Shown: positions 1 to 9,582 of the stretch, one piece after another
Layout of the letters: every line of letters begins with the position of its first letter
Numbering within the stretch: the first letter of the stretch is position 1
Source of the DNA: Gammaproteobacteria bacterium
Lineage (GTDB): Bacteria > Pseudomonadota > Gammaproteobacteria > Pseudomonadales > Pseudomonadaceae
Assembly (NCBI GenBank): GCA_018816095.1
Contig: JAHIWP010000023.1
Span: 1 to 53,555, forward strand
Reading direction: 5' to 3'
DNA: 53,555 nt
Position numbers and translations under genes: made by a program
Notes under the pieces: generated by a model
The model's database searches: none
Told to the model about the DNA's origin: nothing
What the model saw: the letters and a program-made list of their open reading frames with translations, nothing else

Positions 1-374
<374 letters not shown>

Positions 375-513
375 TATAACACCCAAACAATTTGATGTTT
401 GTGTGTCTCTATGAAGACTGCAACAGCCGAAAATTTGCACAACTACAGATCCAATCACATACCCAATTCGAGGTAGCGAGCCGCGCAAGCAGCACGACAT
501 CTCAGCTGAATCG

Positions 514-629
514 CTTGACGACCATAGAGCATTGGAACCACCTGATCCCATCCCGAACTCAGTAGTGAAACGATGCATCGCCGATGGTAGTGTGGGGTTT
601 CCCCATGTGAGAGTAGGTCATCGTCAAGC
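514..629 (+). rRNA. rrf: 5S ribosomal RNA
   Basis: A complete gene of about 116 bases. The 5' end GCTTGACGACCATAGAGC pairs with the 3' end CATCGTCAAGC to form helix I, and the internal CCCGAACTCAG loop B/C motif is present. It follows the 23S gene in the normal rRNA operon order and is followed at once by a strong terminator. End positions may be off by one or two bases. Confidence 0.96.
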
Positions 630-638
630 ACCTATACC

Positions 639-672
639 AAAACCCCCGATCAGGAAACTGGTCGGGGGTTTT
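639..672 (+). terminator. rRNA operon terminator
   Basis: Inverted repeat AAAACCCCCGA / TCGGGGGTTTT around a short loop, ending in a T run. It begins ten bases after the 5S gene, so it ends the rRNA operon. Its A-rich left arm could also act from the minus strand on the HU gene, but that gene ends about 80 bases further right. Confidence 0.9.
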
Positions 673-749
673 ACTTTGCGCACAGAGTTTTTTTAAAAGC
701 CTAGCGCTATCTTTGTCACGAAGCGCGCTCCTGCAGAGCGCACCTAAAC

Positions 750-1028
750 TCAGTTTATTGCGTCGCTTAGCGCTTTTGCCGGTACGTATTTGACGATTTT
801 CTTGGCAGAAATTTGTAGCGCTTCACCGGTTTTTGGGTTGCGGCCGGTACGCGCGGGGCGCTCGCTCACTTTGAGTTTACCAATGCCGGGTAGAGTGATC
901 TCGTCACCATTTTCCAGTGCGTCGGATACGATCTCGCTCAACTGTTCAAGTGCTGCGCGTACTGTGCTTTTCGGTGTGTCGATGGCTTCCGCAATGTCGC
1001 TGATCAGCTGATCTTTAGTTATTGCCAT
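750..1028 (-). CDS. HU family DNA-binding protein
   Basis: A 92-residue histone-like protein of normal HU length. It shows the HU fold signature: an N-terminal helical dimerisation part, then GIGKLKV, then the DNA-intercalating arm containing [10 protein letters not shown] with the conserved RNP tip, and a closing helix. HU dimers bend and compact DNA without strong sequence preference. It is more distant from the main HupA/HupB forms than those are from each other, and resembles the third HU paralogue of pseudomonads (sometimes called HupN). It is divergent from the chemoreceptor gene, with about 150 bases between the two starts. Confidence 0.93.
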   Translation of the reverse strand: MAITKDQLISDIAEAIDTPKSTVRAALEQLSEIVSDALENGDEITLPGIGKLKVSERPARTGRNPKTGEALQISAKKIVKYVPAKALSDAIN

Positions 1029-1175
1029 GGTTTAGTTCCTTTGGGGTTGATGCGGATTGAGTGCGAGTCAGGATATCTGCCCGCGCTGAAAATTTGCGTG
1101 CGTAAAAGTCATTAGCAATGAGTCTGGAGCGCGGTCTATGCTGATGTTACTTAGTCATTGCCTTGGAGATCCAGC

Positions 1176-2810
1176 ATGCTGCGTGTCTTTGCTGATTTAG
1201 GTTTTCGCTGGAAGATCGCGCTTCCCATTTTGTTGCTGGCGGTTTTGCTTGTTTCTATGGGGGTTCTCGGTATGCGAGGGATTACCCAGGTCGCTGACTC
1301 AAGCACGAAGCTGACTAATCGTTTCTTGCCAGGCATTAGCCTGCTGTTGAATGCGGATCGCGATCTCTATCAGGCGTTTGTTGCAGAGCGCAGCTTACTT
1401 GATGAGGGGGTGGGAGCAAATGCTGATGCGCTGACAGCAACCCATGCGGAGAACTTGCAGCAGGCTTATGACCGCGTACATAAATTCGCAGGTATGCAGC
1501 CTGGTAGTGAAGCGATGCTATTAGTTACGCAGTTCGACGCAGGCTTCGAGCGCTGGAAGGCAACCTCGCAAAAGGTCTTACAGTTAGCTATCAGTGATCC
1601 TCAGGCGGCAAGTGTGTTGAGTTTCGGTAGTAGCGAAGAGCAGTTTGAGGCAATGCGCACCGCTATCGACAAGCTGGGCGAGATGGATGATCTGGCAGCT
1701 AATACGGAGGGGCTTGCAGCCATAGCGCTGGGCGAAACTTTGAGCTGGCAGCAGGGGGGGATTATTGCCATCGGCTTAGTCGTTTGCCTCGTATTGGTCG
1801 TTGGTTTTCCAATCCTTGTCACTGGGCCGTTACATAACTTGCTTAACCGTATTGAGCAGGTTGCTGACGGTGATGGCGATCTGCGGGTGCGCTTGGATGT
1901 GTTGTCTAATGATGAGTTGGGTAAGCTCAGTCATGCATTCAATCGATTTCTCGATAAATTGCAGCCGTTGATAAAAGAGGTTGGTCGAGTTACGGGTGAG
2001 GTCGAAAGCTCTGCGCAAAATCTGGCAGGGATGGCAGCAGCTAATGATAGGTTGATCAGCAGTGAGCACGCCGCAGTAGATCAGGTGAGTACTGCGGCAA
2101 CGCAGATGAGCTCTGCTGTGCATGAAGTAGCACGTAATGCGCAAAATGCAGCTGACGCGGCTCGTGGTGCAGAAGCTCAATCACGAGAGGGCGCGCGAGT
2201 TGTTGGAGCAACGATCAACTCTATTCGTCAGTTGGCGCAAGAAGTCGAAAGTGCTTCGGTAACTATCCAAACCCTTGAGCATGAAGCCACCAATATTGGT
2301 GCGGTACTAGCTGTTATCAGGGGCATTGCTGAGCAAACCAACTTGTTAGCATTGAATGCGGCGATTGAGGCGGCACGCGCCGGAGAGCAGGGGCGCGGTT
2401 TCGCGGTTGTGGCGGATGAGGTGCGTGCACTGGCAGCACGTACGCAGGAATCGACTAAGGATATCCAGGTGATGATCGAGCGCCTGCAAGTTGGTGTGCA
2501 GAATGCCGTTAAGGCGACTCATTCAGGAAGTACCAGGGCGCGACAAAGTGTTGAGCAAGCGGCTGGCGTGGATCAGGCACTCACTGACACTAGCGATTCG
2601 GTACAGCGTATCAACGACATGACGGCGCAGATCGCAACAGCTTGTGAGGAGCAGAGCAGTGTGACCGAGGAGATTGCACGTAATATCAGTGGTATTCGCG
2701 ATCTGTCTGATGAAGCAGCAAAAACCTCTGAGCAGAGCGCTAAGGCCAGTCAGCGGCTATCTGAGTTGTCACATGGACTGACTAAGTTGGTTGGTAGGTT
2801 TCGTGTCTAG
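1176..2810 (+). CDS. Methyl-accepting chemotaxis protein
   Basis: A 544-residue inner-membrane chemoreceptor. TM1 is at about residues 12-33, followed by a periplasmic four-helix-bundle sensor (about 35-190), TM2 (about 194-217), a HAMP domain (about 218-270) and a long cytoplasmic signalling coiled coil. The hairpin tip, with [19 protein letters not shown], is the contact site for CheA and CheW. No CheR-tethering pentapeptide is visible; the protein ends in GRFRV. The ATG at 1176 is preferred over an in-frame TTG at 1158 because GGAG lies at 1165-1168, seven bases upstream of it. The ligand cannot be inferred. It stands alone, away from other chemotaxis genes. Confidence 0.95.
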   Translation: MLRVFADLGFRWKIALPILLLAVLLVSMGVLGMRGITQVADSSTKLTNRFLPGISLLLNADRDLYQAFVAERSLLDEGVGANADALTATHAENLQQAYDRVHKFAGMQPGSEAMLLVTQFDAGFERWKATSQKVLQLAISDPQAASVLSFGSSEEQFEAMRTAIDKLGEMDDLAANTEGLAAIALGETLSWQQGGIIAIGLVVCLVLVVGFPILVTGPLHNLLNRIEQVADGDGDLRVRLDVLSNDELGKLSHAFNRFLDKLQPLIKEVGRVTGEVESSAQNLAGMAAANDRLISSEHAAVDQVSTAATQMSSAVHEVARNAQNAADAARGAEAQSREGARVVGATINSIRQLAQEVESASVTIQTLEHEATNIGAVLAVIRGIAEQTNLLALNAAIEAARAGEQGRGFAVVADEVRALAARTQESTKDIQVMIERLQVGVQNAVKATHSGSTRARQSVEQAAGVDQALTDTSDSVQRINDMTAQIATACEEQSSVTEEIARNISGIRDLSDEAAKTSEQSAKASQRLSELSHGLTKLVGRFRV

Positions 2811-2901
2811 TGCGCGATTAATTAGGCTAAGTGTTTGAAACGGTTGTAACTTCAAGTCAAGCCGGTACAATACCTCGGCTCGCTTCTGGTGAGCTGCGTT
2901 A

Positions 2902-3013
2902 TGGTGGTCCTGCCGGTCCCCTCGCAACGATTAACCGTGAACCCGGTCAGGCCTGGAAGGGAGCAGCCGCAGCGGTGACATTGTGTGCCGAGGTGTGGCT
3001 GGCAGGGCTGCCT
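2902..3013 (+). ncRNA. ffs: Signal recognition particle RNA (4.5S RNA)
   Basis: The small bacterial SRP RNA. The universally conserved domain IV is plain: GGTCAGGCCTGGAAGGGAGC followed by AGCCGCAGCGGTGACA, which holds the GGAA tetraloop and the asymmetric internal loop that Ffh binds. The termini pair as a long stem (GGTGGTCCTGCCGG near 2902 with GTGGCTGGCAGGGCTGCC near 2996-3013, with wobbles). Ffh bound to this RNA targets nascent membrane proteins to FtsY. Exact ends are uncertain by several bases. Confidence 0.93.
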
Positions 3014-3264
3014 CCAATATCCCTATGGTTACGGCTCATCTACTGAGTAAGTACCAGTCTCGATTCTCTCTATCATCAAATACCCTGTCTGCTAGTCATG
3101 ATCTCTGCTGAGCGTGAATTAGCGTCCTTGTCTTTTATTGCGCTTAGCTGGCGGTCAGTGCACTGGCCAAGCTGCTCATAGCTGTCGATTAAAAAATACT
3201 TCTCGCTATGATCGTAAGGGCAATTATATGACGGGCCCGGCAGTGAGCTGGGCCTCGCGTCTCC

Positions 3265-3552
3265 TCAGTTTGTCTGGTAACTGAGGACGCTGTCCTGCTC
3301 CTTAAGTGCTTTGCGCATGTCGGCGGGGATGTTGCCAGAACGCATTGCAAGCTCTAGGCGGATGTCTTCAAGGCTTTGTGCGAATGCCTGTGAGTCAGCA
3401 CGTTGAGCGGCGCTGAGTACACGGCTATACGCAGTGGCGTCGCTGGCATCGAGTAATGATAGGACGATTCCGCCATCTGGTCGGGGCGGGCTGAATGTTG
3501 CGCGCAGTGGGGAAAACAGCTGTTCGACGAGTTGGCGATTAATGCTATCCAT
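3265..3552 (-). CDS. Hypothetical protein, 95 residues
   Basis: A small soluble protein that I do not recognise. It has no signal peptide or membrane segment. The sequence looks like a real protein: mixed hydrophobic and charged residues, a C-terminal helix with LELAMRSGNIPADMRKALKE, and G+C-rich third codon positions like its neighbours. The start is followed by MDSINRQ, and a GGATGG stretch lies about 8 bases upstream as a weak ribosome site. A GC-rich hairpin (3234-3254) follows the stop codon. It lies between the SRP RNA and dnaX, with another small gene on the same strand upstream. Confidence 0.6.
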   Translation of the reverse strand: MDSINRQLVEQLFSPLRATFSPPRPDGGIVLSLLDASDATAYSRVLSAAQRADSQAFAQSLEDIRLELAMRSGNIPADMRKALKEQDSVLSYQTN

Positions 3553-3622
3553 GACGATGTTCCATCCTGAGGGTGATAGATTCGGACCTCAAGATGGCTC
3601 GATGGTTCGCTACCTTCGGTAA

Positions 3623-3844
3623 TCAGGCCGCCAGTGATTGTCGGGCACGCTCAATGACTTGCTGTAGGTGCGCGGCACCGTACTGGCCGGGATATAGGCG
3701 CTGACTGTGCTTGGCGATGCCAGCATCGTTGACGATGGTGAAGCTAAAGCTGCCTTTGCGGGCGGCAAGGATGCGGCAATCAAGCGGTGCAAATGCACTG
3801 GATAGGGTGCGAATGGCATCCTGAATTTGGTGTTGAGTATTCAT
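3623..3844 (-). CDS. Hypothetical protein, 73 residues
   Basis: A small protein without a recognised domain. It begins MNTQHQIQDAIRTLSSAFAP and continues with a short beta-like segment (CRILAARKGSFSFTIVND) and a C-terminal helix that includes a YPGQYGAAHL turn. It starts at an ATG with AGGAA about ten bases upstream. It is the likely first gene of a two-gene minus-strand unit with the 95-residue protein, 70 bases downstream. An alpha-beta-alpha layout with a YPGQYG turn could be a small binding fold, but no function can be given. Confidence 0.65.
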   Translation of the reverse strand: MNTQHQIQDAIRTLSSAFAPLDCRILAARKGSFSFTIVNDAGIAKHSQRLYPGQYGAAHLQQVIERARQSLAA

Positions 3845-4305
3845 TTTTTGGTATTTCCTAAAACAGCAGGCGCGTCATTGCGCTAAATAGAGCTCCAGGC
3901 GGTCGACTTAAATTGTCTATTGCATGTGCAAATTGGAGCTGGACTGCGCGCACAAGTTCCCATTTAGGTTGCTTTGTGCGGGTCGGTACTTCGGAGGCGG
4001 GCTTGAGTCAGCGCTTACGCGGGACGGCCAGATCAGTCAGCAGGTTGGGTCGAGAGGCTAGAGCTGTGCGGCATTACCCTTGGGTTATGCGCTCTTGCTT
4101 GGGAACCATCGAGGTGGCCAGAAAGCCTAATTGACTTACAGCGTGGTACGAACAGTGCGGAGAATACTCGCTTGGTTAATTATTAGCCAGCTCATTTGTC
4201 AGTAATGTGCTGGGCGGTCATTCGTGGGCTGCGCATCAGATGCAATTTAGCCCATGCTCCGTTAGGATTAGCGCCACTTTTGCTTTCCTCTCGTGACGGG
4301 TTTCG
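3845..4305. other. Intergenic region upstream of dnaX
   Basis: About 460 bases between two divergent genes. I see no convincing gene. A 73-codon open frame with a TTG start (3913-4134) lacks a ribosome site and shows no recognisable family. The region must hold the dnaX promoter; a TTGACT hexamer occurs at about 4132-4137, but no good -10 follows at 16-18 bases, so I do not call a promoter. Confidence 0.5.
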
Positions 4306-6327
4306 ATGAGTTATCAGGTTCTTGCACGTAAGTGGCGTCCGCGCTCGTTCAGCGAAATGGTTGGCCAGACTCATGTGCTTCGGGCGCTTATCAATGCGCT
4401 CGATAGTCAACGTCTGCACCACGCCTATTTGTTCACGGGTACGCGTGGCGTAGGTAAGACAACGATTGCGCGGATTATTGCCAAGTGCCTGAATTGTGAA
4501 ACTGGCATCAGCTCGACACCCTGCGGTGTTTGTTCGATCTGTAAAGAGATTGATGAAGGTCGCTTTATTGACCTGATTGAGGTCGATGCGGCCAGCCGGA
4601 CCAAGGTGGAAGACACCCGCGAGTTGCTCGATAACGTGCAGTATTCGCCCAGTCGTGGACGTTTCAAGGTCTACCTGATCGACGAAGTGCACATGCTCTC
4701 CACCAGCTCCTTCAACGCCCTGTTGAAAACACTGGAAGAGCCGCCTCCTCACGTCAAATTCCTTTTGGCGACAACTGACCCACAGAAACTGCCGGTGACA
4801 GTGCTGTCGCGTTGTTTGCAGTTCTCGCTGAAGAACATGCCGCCAGAGCGGGTGGTTGACCACCTTAGTCAGGTTTTGGCCGCCGAACAGATTCCATTTG
4901 AAAACGATGCGCTCTGGCTGCTTGGCCGAGCAGCAGACGGCTCCATGCGTGACGCCATGAGCTTGACCGATCAGGCGATCGCTTTTGGTGAGGGCAAAGT
5001 TTTAGCCGCTGATGTGCGCGCCATGTTGGGGACTCTCGACCATGGCCAGGTTTATGGGGTGTTACATGCCTTGCTTGAGGGGGATGCCCGCGGCCTTATT
5101 GAAGCGGTGCGGCACTTGGCAGAGCAAGGGCCGGACTGGAATGGTGTGTTATCCGAAATACTCAATGTGCTACACCGTGTGGCTATTGCACAGGCGCTGC
5201 CCGAGGCCGTGGATAATGGTCAGGGCGACCGTGAGCGGGTCCTTGAGCTGGCGAGCGTCCTGCCCAGTGAGGACGTGCAGTTCTATTATCAAATGGGGTT
5301 GATTGGACGACGCGATTTACCATTGTCGCCAGATCCGCGTAGCGGCTTCGAGATGGTGTTGTTGCGTATGCTGGCCTTCCGCCCAGCGGATACTCATGAT
5401 GCGCCCAGGGTGGTGCTAAAGCCGCTAGGGATTAGCCAGGCCACTGCTGATCCCGCGAACAACCCAGTGGCCGGTACTGCTCACGCAGCTCCGGTCAGCA
5501 CTTCTGTTGCAATTGTCGCTGAATCTCAGCCGGCGCCAGTTGTTGAGGCGCCACCCGCTGCTGTTGTTGAGCAGCACGTTGTGGTGGCGCCTGAAGTTGT
5601 CAAAGAGCCTGCCGTGCAGTCTGCGTCTGTCGACATTGCCCCTAAAAAGGTTGTTGACTTGCCCTGGGAAGAGCCGGTCCAGACGCCGCTTTCTAATGCG
5701 CATGAACCTATCGTGCCTATTACTGGCGATGTAATTATTGAGGCGCCACAGCCCGCAATACCCGATCCGCTCCCCGTGGCATCGTTGGTTGATGACGACG
5801 ATGAGCCGCCGTTGGGCGACTACGACTATGTCGAGATGGATGCCGAGTCGTTTGATTATGATTTTGACGCCGTAGAGCGCAGTGAGTCTGCCGAGCCAGA
5901 GGTGTTACCCGCCGCCCAGCCGGCAACAGGGCTTGCTGCTGAGTGGCTGGAGTTATTCCCTAAGCTTGGGTTGTCTGGGATGACGGGCAGTATCGGGGCC
6001 AACTGCACGTTGATTTCTGTTGAGGGTAATAACTGGTTGTTGCACCTCGATCCTGCGCAGTCGGCGCTGTTCAACTCAACTCAGCAGCGGCGTCTTAATG
6101 ATGCGCTTAATCAGTTTCACGGGCGCGAACTCAGCGTATTGATTGAGTTGCAGAAGCCTGAGCAGGAAACCCCTGCGCAGGCTGCGGCGCGTAAACGTGC
6201 TAATCGACAGCGTGATGCAGAGGCGTCTATCGAGAAGGATCCTTTGGTCCAGCAGATGATTCAGCAATTCGGTGCGGTAATTCGCGCAGACAGCATTGAA
6301 CCCCTAGATACTCCTGTTAACCCCTAA
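4306..6327 (+). CDS. dnaX: DNA polymerase III subunit tau (and possibly gamma)
   Basis: The clamp-loader ATPase and organiser of the replicative polymerase, 673 residues (E. coli tau is 643). The AAA+ core carries Walker A GTRGVGKT at residues 45-52, zinc ligands C64, C73, C76 and C79, the Walker B segment with LIDEVHML, and a sensor I region [10 protein letters not shown] proline- and acid-rich linker (about 375-540) leads to the C-terminal domain that in E. coli binds DnaB and the alpha subunit. At codons 446-448 the bases CCT AAA AAG resemble a weak version of the E. coli frameshift heptamer, and the -1 frame stops three codons later (see findings). The gene is followed by ybaB after 17 bases. 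Confidence 0.97.
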   Translation: MSYQVLARKWRPRSFSEMVGQTHVLRALINALDSQRLHHAYLFTGTRGVGKTTIARIIAKCLNCETGISSTPCGVCSICKEIDEGRFIDLIEVDAASRTKVEDTRELLDNVQYSPSRGRFKVYLIDEVHMLSTSSFNALLKTLEEPPPHVKFLLATTDPQKLPVTVLSRCLQFSLKNMPPERVVDHLSQVLAAEQIPFENDALWLLGRAADGSMRDAMSLTDQAIAFGEGKVLAADVRAMLGTLDHGQVYGVLHALLEGDARGLIEAVRHLAEQGPDWNGVLSEILNVLHRVAIAQALPEAVDNGQGDRERVLELASVLPSEDVQFYYQMGLIGRRDLPLSPDPRSGFEMVLLRMLAFRPADTHDAPRVVLKPLGISQATADPANNPVAGTAHAAPVSTSVAIVAESQPAPVVEAPPAAVVEQHVVVAPEVVKEPAVQSASVDIAPKKVVDLPWEEPVQTPLSNAHEPIVPITGDVIIEAPQPAIPDPLPVASLVDDDDEPPLGDYDYVEMDAESFDYDFDAVERSESAEPEVLPAAQPATGLAAEWLELFPKLGLSGMTGSIGANCTLISVEGNNWLLHLDPAQSALFNSTQQRRLNDALNQFHGRELSVLIELQKPEQETPAQAAARKRANRQRDAEASIEKDPLVQQMIQQFGAVIRADSIEPLDTPVNP

Positions 6328-6344
6328 TTACCGAGGACTACCCC

Positions 6345-6671
6345 ATGATGAAAGGTGGCATGGCCGGCCTGATGAAGCAGGCTCAGCAAATGCAGGAAAA
6401 AATGCAGAAGATGCAGGAAGAGCTGGCGAACGCCGAAGTCACCGGTCAATCCGGTGCTGGCTTGGTCAGCGTGGTCATGACTGGGCGTCACGATATCAAG
6501 CGTGTCAGCCTGGATGACAGTCTGATGCAAGAAGACAAGGAAATTCTTGAGGACCTGATTGCTGCGGCAGTAAACGATGCCGTGCGCAAAGTTGAGCAGA
6601 ATAGTCAGGATAAGATGTCCGGTGTGACGGCGGGTATGCAGATGCCTCCAGGCTTCAAGATGCCGTTCTAA
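6345..6671 (+). CDS. ybaB: YbaB/EbfC family nucleoid-associated protein
   Basis: A 108-residue DNA-binding protein of the YbaB/EbfC family, which forms tweezer-like dimers on DNA. The N-terminal helix is methionine- and glutamine-rich ([19 protein letters not shown]), followed by the beta-sheet with [16 protein letters not shown], and a C-terminal helix with an [11 protein letters not shown] segment. It sits 17 bases after dnaX and about 150 bases before recR, the usual dnaX-ybaB-recR order. The first of two adjacent ATG codons is used here; starting at the second would remove one residue. Confidence 0.95.
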   Translation: MMKGGMAGLMKQAQQMQEKMQKMQEELANAEVTGQSGAGLVSVVMTGRHDIKRVSLDDSLMQEDKEILEDLIAAAVNDAVRKVEQNSQDKMSGVTAGMQMPPGFKMPF

Positions 6672-6822
6672 AAGTTATCCCGGCTAGCGCAGATGATTGC
6701 GCTGCAGCGGGTGTAGGCGCCCCAGTCTGCCCCCGCTTATGGCTAGCTCTGTAAGGTATTAACAGCTTGCAGGGTGACTGAATAGCAAGTGCTTCAATCT
6801 TTGTTGTCGTTGAGTATTTCCC

Positions 6823-7422
6823 ATGAGCTTTAGCCCGCTGATCCGTCACCTGATTGACTCTCTACGCATCCTTCCCGGCGTTGGGCAAAAGACCGCTCAA
6901 CGTATGGCGTTACAGATGCTTGAGCGTGATCGGGCAGGGGCGCTGCGTCTGGCTCAAGCGCTGACTCAAGCGATGAGTGGGGTCGGGTACTGCAAGCAAT
7001 GCCGCAGCCTGAGCGAGGAGGTTGAGTGTCAGATTTGTCTTGATCCGCGTCGGGATGACAGTCTGCTGTGTGTCGTTGAGGGGCCAATGGATGTTTATGC
7101 CGTCGAGCACACCGGATTTCGTGGGCGCTACTTTGTGCTCAAGGGGCACTTGTCGCCACTCGATGGCCTGGGGCCAGAGGCGATAGGCATTCCCGAGCTG
7201 CTAGCGCGCATCGCAGCAGGCAGTTTTAGTGAGGTGATTCTGGCAACCAACCCAACGGTCGAGGGTGAGGCTACAGCGCATTACATCGCTCAGCTGTTAG
7301 CGGGCAAAGGTTTAGTTGCTTCGCGCATTGCCCACGGTATGCCTTTGGGTGGTGAGCTGGAATTGGTCGATGGCGGTACCTTGGCGCATTCGATTGCTGG
7401 GCGGCGGCCTATCTTGCTTTAG
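6823..7422 (+). CDS. recR: Recombination mediator protein RecR
   Basis: A 199-residue RecR of typical length. It acts with RecF and RecO to load RecA on single-stranded gaps. Visible domains are an N-terminal helix-hairpin-helix ([14 protein letters not shown]), a four-cysteine zinc finger (C57, C60, C69, C72), and a Toprim domain with [12 protein letters not shown] and the [14 protein letters not shown] motif. The C-terminus [20 protein letters not shown] is characteristic of the family. It is the third gene of the dnaX cluster. Confidence 0.97.
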   Translation: MSFSPLIRHLIDSLRILPGVGQKTAQRMALQMLERDRAGALRLAQALTQAMSGVGYCKQCRSLSEEVECQICLDPRRDDSLLCVVEGPMDVYAVEHTGFRGRYFVLKGHLSPLDGLGPEAIGIPELLARIAAGSFSEVILATNPTVEGEATAHYIAQLLAGKGLVASRIAHGMPLGGELELVDGGTLAHSIAGRRPILL

Positions 7423-7529
7423 CTTGCGATTGTCTAACGACTCGATTTGCGATAGCGCCTTTTTAAGCATTTCCTTGTAAACCAAGCAAGCGCTTGGTAA
7501 TTTCGCTGAAACCTTAGCGGAGTTACCTC

Positions 7530-8678
7530 ATGTCTGCCTTCCAAGAATATTTTGACGACTCACACCAGTTGGTGCGCGATTCAGTTCGGCGCTTTGTCGA
7601 GCGCGAAATTCTGCCGCATATCAATGAGTGGGAAGAAGCTGAGGAATTTCCTCGCGAGCTTTATCTGAAGGCGGGTGCGGCTGGGATTCTCGGCATCGGT
7701 TACCCAGAAAGGTTTGGAGGCAGCCATGAGGGTGATGTGTTTGCCAAGGTTGCTGCCAGCGAGGAGTTGATGCGCTCGGGCTCTGGGGGGCTCGTGGCCG
7801 GGCTTGGGTCGCTGGATATCGGTCTGCCTCCCGTGGTGAAGTGGGCCAAGACGGAGCTACGCGAGCGCATCGTGCCGCAGGTGTTGGCAGGTGAGAAGAT
7901 CATGGCACTGGCGGTGACCGAACCGTCCGGCGGCTCGGATGTGGCCAATCTGAAAACCCGTGCAGTGCGGGATGGCGACTACTACCGGGTCAGTGGCAGC
8001 AAAACCTTTATCACAAGTGGCATACGTGCCGATTACTACACAGTTGCTGTGCGTACCGGTGGCGATGGCTTTGGTGGTGTGAGTCTGTTGCTGGTGGAGA
8101 AGGGCACACCTGGTTTCACTGTAGGTCGCAAGCTAAAGAAGATGGGCTGGTGGGCGTCGGATACGGCGGAGCTGTTCTTCGATGACTGCAGAGTGCCTGT
8201 AGGCAATCTGATCGGCGCTGAGAATATGGGCTTTGCCTGCATCATGGCAAATTTCCAGAGTGAACGTTTGTCGCTGTCGATCATGGCCAATATGACGGCG
8301 CAGTTGGCGCTTGAGGAAGCGCTGAAATGGGCCAAAGAGCGCGAAGCGTTTGGCAAGCCTATCGGCAAGTTCCAGGTGCTCAAACATCGTTTGGCGGAGA
8401 TGGCGACCCAGCTTGAAGTGTCACGCGACTTTACCTATAGGCAAGCGGCGAAGATGGCGGCGGGTAAAAGTGTGATTAAGGAAATATCCATGGCCAAGAA
8501 TTTTGCTACGGATATTGCCGATCGACTGACCTACGACGCCGTGCAGATCATGGGCGGCATGGGCTATATGCGTGAAAGCCTGGTGGAGCGGCTGTACCGC
8601 GATAACCGCATTCTGTCGATTGGTGGAGGCTCGCGTGAAATCATGAACGAGATCATCAGCAAGCAGATGGGCTTATAG
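7530..8678 (+). CDS. Acyl-CoA dehydrogenase family protein
   Basis: A 382-residue FAD enzyme that oxidises an acyl-CoA to the 2,3-enoyl-CoA. The two family signatures are present: ALAVTEPSGGSDVANLKT, and the C-terminal signature with QIMGGMGYMRESLVERLYRD. The position that carries the catalytic glutamate in short- and medium-chain enzymes reads SIGGGS here, so that Glu is missing. Instead E245 in SERLSLS matches the helix-G glutamate used by isovaleryl-CoA and long-chain enzymes, which points to a branched or bulky substrate. It is followed by a shared terminator. It stands alone, without a beta-oxidation operon, so the substrate is not defined by context. Confidence 0.92.
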   Translation: MSAFQEYFDDSHQLVRDSVRRFVEREILPHINEWEEAEEFPRELYLKAGAAGILGIGYPERFGGSHEGDVFAKVAASEELMRSGSGGLVAGLGSLDIGLPPVVKWAKTELRERIVPQVLAGEKIMALAVTEPSGGSDVANLKTRAVRDGDYYRVSGSKTFITSGIRADYYTVAVRTGGDGFGGVSLLLVEKGTPGFTVGRKLKKMGWWASDTAELFFDDCRVPVGNLIGAENMGFACIMANFQSERLSLSIMANMTAQLALEEALKWAKEREAFGKPIGKFQVLKHRLAEMATQLEVSRDFTYRQAAKMAAGKSVIKEISMAKNFATDIADRLTYDAVQIMGGMGYMRESLVERLYRDNRILSIGGGSREIMNEIISKQMGL

Positions 8679-8707
8679 GTTCGCTGGGGGTTTTACAAAC
8701 AGCAGAT

Positions 8708-8739
8708 AAAACAAACCCCGCGAGCGCGGGGTTTGTTTT
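8708..8739 (+). terminator. Bidirectional terminator
   Basis: A perfect 15-base inverted repeat (AAAACAAACCCCGCG / CGCGGGGTTTGTTTT) with a two-base spacer. A-rich and T-rich ends make it work on both strands. It separates the acyl-CoA dehydrogenase gene (plus) from the cold-shock gene (minus). Confidence 0.92.
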
Positions 8740-8755
8740 AAAGCAGGACAGAGGC

Positions 8756-8968
8756 TTAAGCCACCTGTACCTCTTCAGCTTGCATACCTTTCTGACCGCG
8801 AGCGGCCACGTAGGTAACAGTCTGGCCTTCTTTCAAGCTTTTGAAGCCATCGCTCTGGATAGCTTTGAAGTGAACGAAGAGATCGTCGCCGCCGTTAGTT
8901 GGGGTGATGAAGCCGAAGCCTTTCTCATCGTTGAACCATTTAACGGTGCCAGTTTCGCGATTTGCCAT
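8756..8968 (-). CDS. Cold-shock domain protein (CspA/CapB family)
   Basis: A 70-residue single-stranded nucleic-acid chaperone. It has both RNA-binding motifs, RNP1 as KGFGFI and RNP2 as LFVHF, with the family start [16 protein letters not shown] and a C-terminus [12 protein letters not shown] that is typical of the CapB-type proteins of pseudomonads. The start is followed by MANRETG, with AAGAGA upstream. The long non-coding stretch behind the start (about 600 bases) leaves room for the long 5' leader often found on cold-shock genes, although I saw no definite cold-box. Confidence 0.95.
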   Translation of the reverse strand: MANRETGTVKWFNDEKGFGFITPTNGGDDLFVHFKAIQSDGFKSLKEGQTVTYVAARGQKGMQAEEVQVA

Positions 8969-9582
8969 GGTGTGTCTCTTAAATCGATACGAATTGCGGT
9001 GCCAGAGTGTTCATAGCACCTATGCGGTTTTGCTGATAACTACAAGAAGTCAGCTCAGCCATAATAGGCCGTTTTTACGGGAAGTGTTGGGTTTAACATC
9101 AATTATTCATTTTTTTATCAGCCTGAAACTCCTTATAGCCCTATTTTACTGGGCTGCAGGTGTTTGGGTATTTGATAAATGGTACGTCTCAGGGCCGTGG
9201 GCACAGCTTAAATCCACCGATTTTTCCCTAAAAACGCATTGAGTGGCGCAGTCCATCAAGGCTTTTGGGGTGGCTATTGGCTTCGGTGAATGGTCGGTTT
9301 CGTTGTGCTGAGCACTAGGAAAACTTCAGCACGCCATCTGCGGCATGCTATTTCTCACTCAAGCGTTCTGCCAGCTGCCGCTGAGCGAGTCTGGTGTGAT
9401 CAGTGGTGTCTGTGACTTGCTTGCGGCGTACCGCATGTTAGAAAGCCGGTCCGTTGCACTTGCGGTGGCTGATGTTGATCAATATTGCTGAAGCGCTACG
9501 CCCGTATGCTATTAAGTTACTTCGCCCGGCTCGCTGAGATGTTTGCTGGCTTGGCGCTTGTTTCTGCTGATAAGGATTACTG
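8969..9582. other. Non-coding region between csp and the antiporter gene
   Basis: About 610 bases between divergent genes, lower in G+C near the cold-shock start. No known gene was recognised. On the plus strand, 9345-9491 has a 48-codon open frame (MLFLTQAFCQLPLSESGV...) that remains open for some codons upstream of its ATG. It looks more protein-like than chance but has no clear ribosome site, and may be a gene remnant. Promoters for both flanking genes must lie here; none is distinct. Confidence 0.4.

Noticed and set aside
2831-3046. A 71-codon open frame on the plus strand
   Set aside because: It covers the 4.5S SRP RNA, whose conserved structure explains the sequence fully.
3913-4134. 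A 73-codon open frame upstream of dnaX
   Set aside because: It starts with TTG, has no ribosome site and resembles no known family.
4192-4863. Long antisense frames within dnaX and other high-G+C genes
   Set aside because: They mirror the codon structure of the real genes and have no family similarity.
9475-9485. TTGATCAA before the antiporter gene as an Anr site
   Set aside because: The half-sites have no four-base spacer between them.
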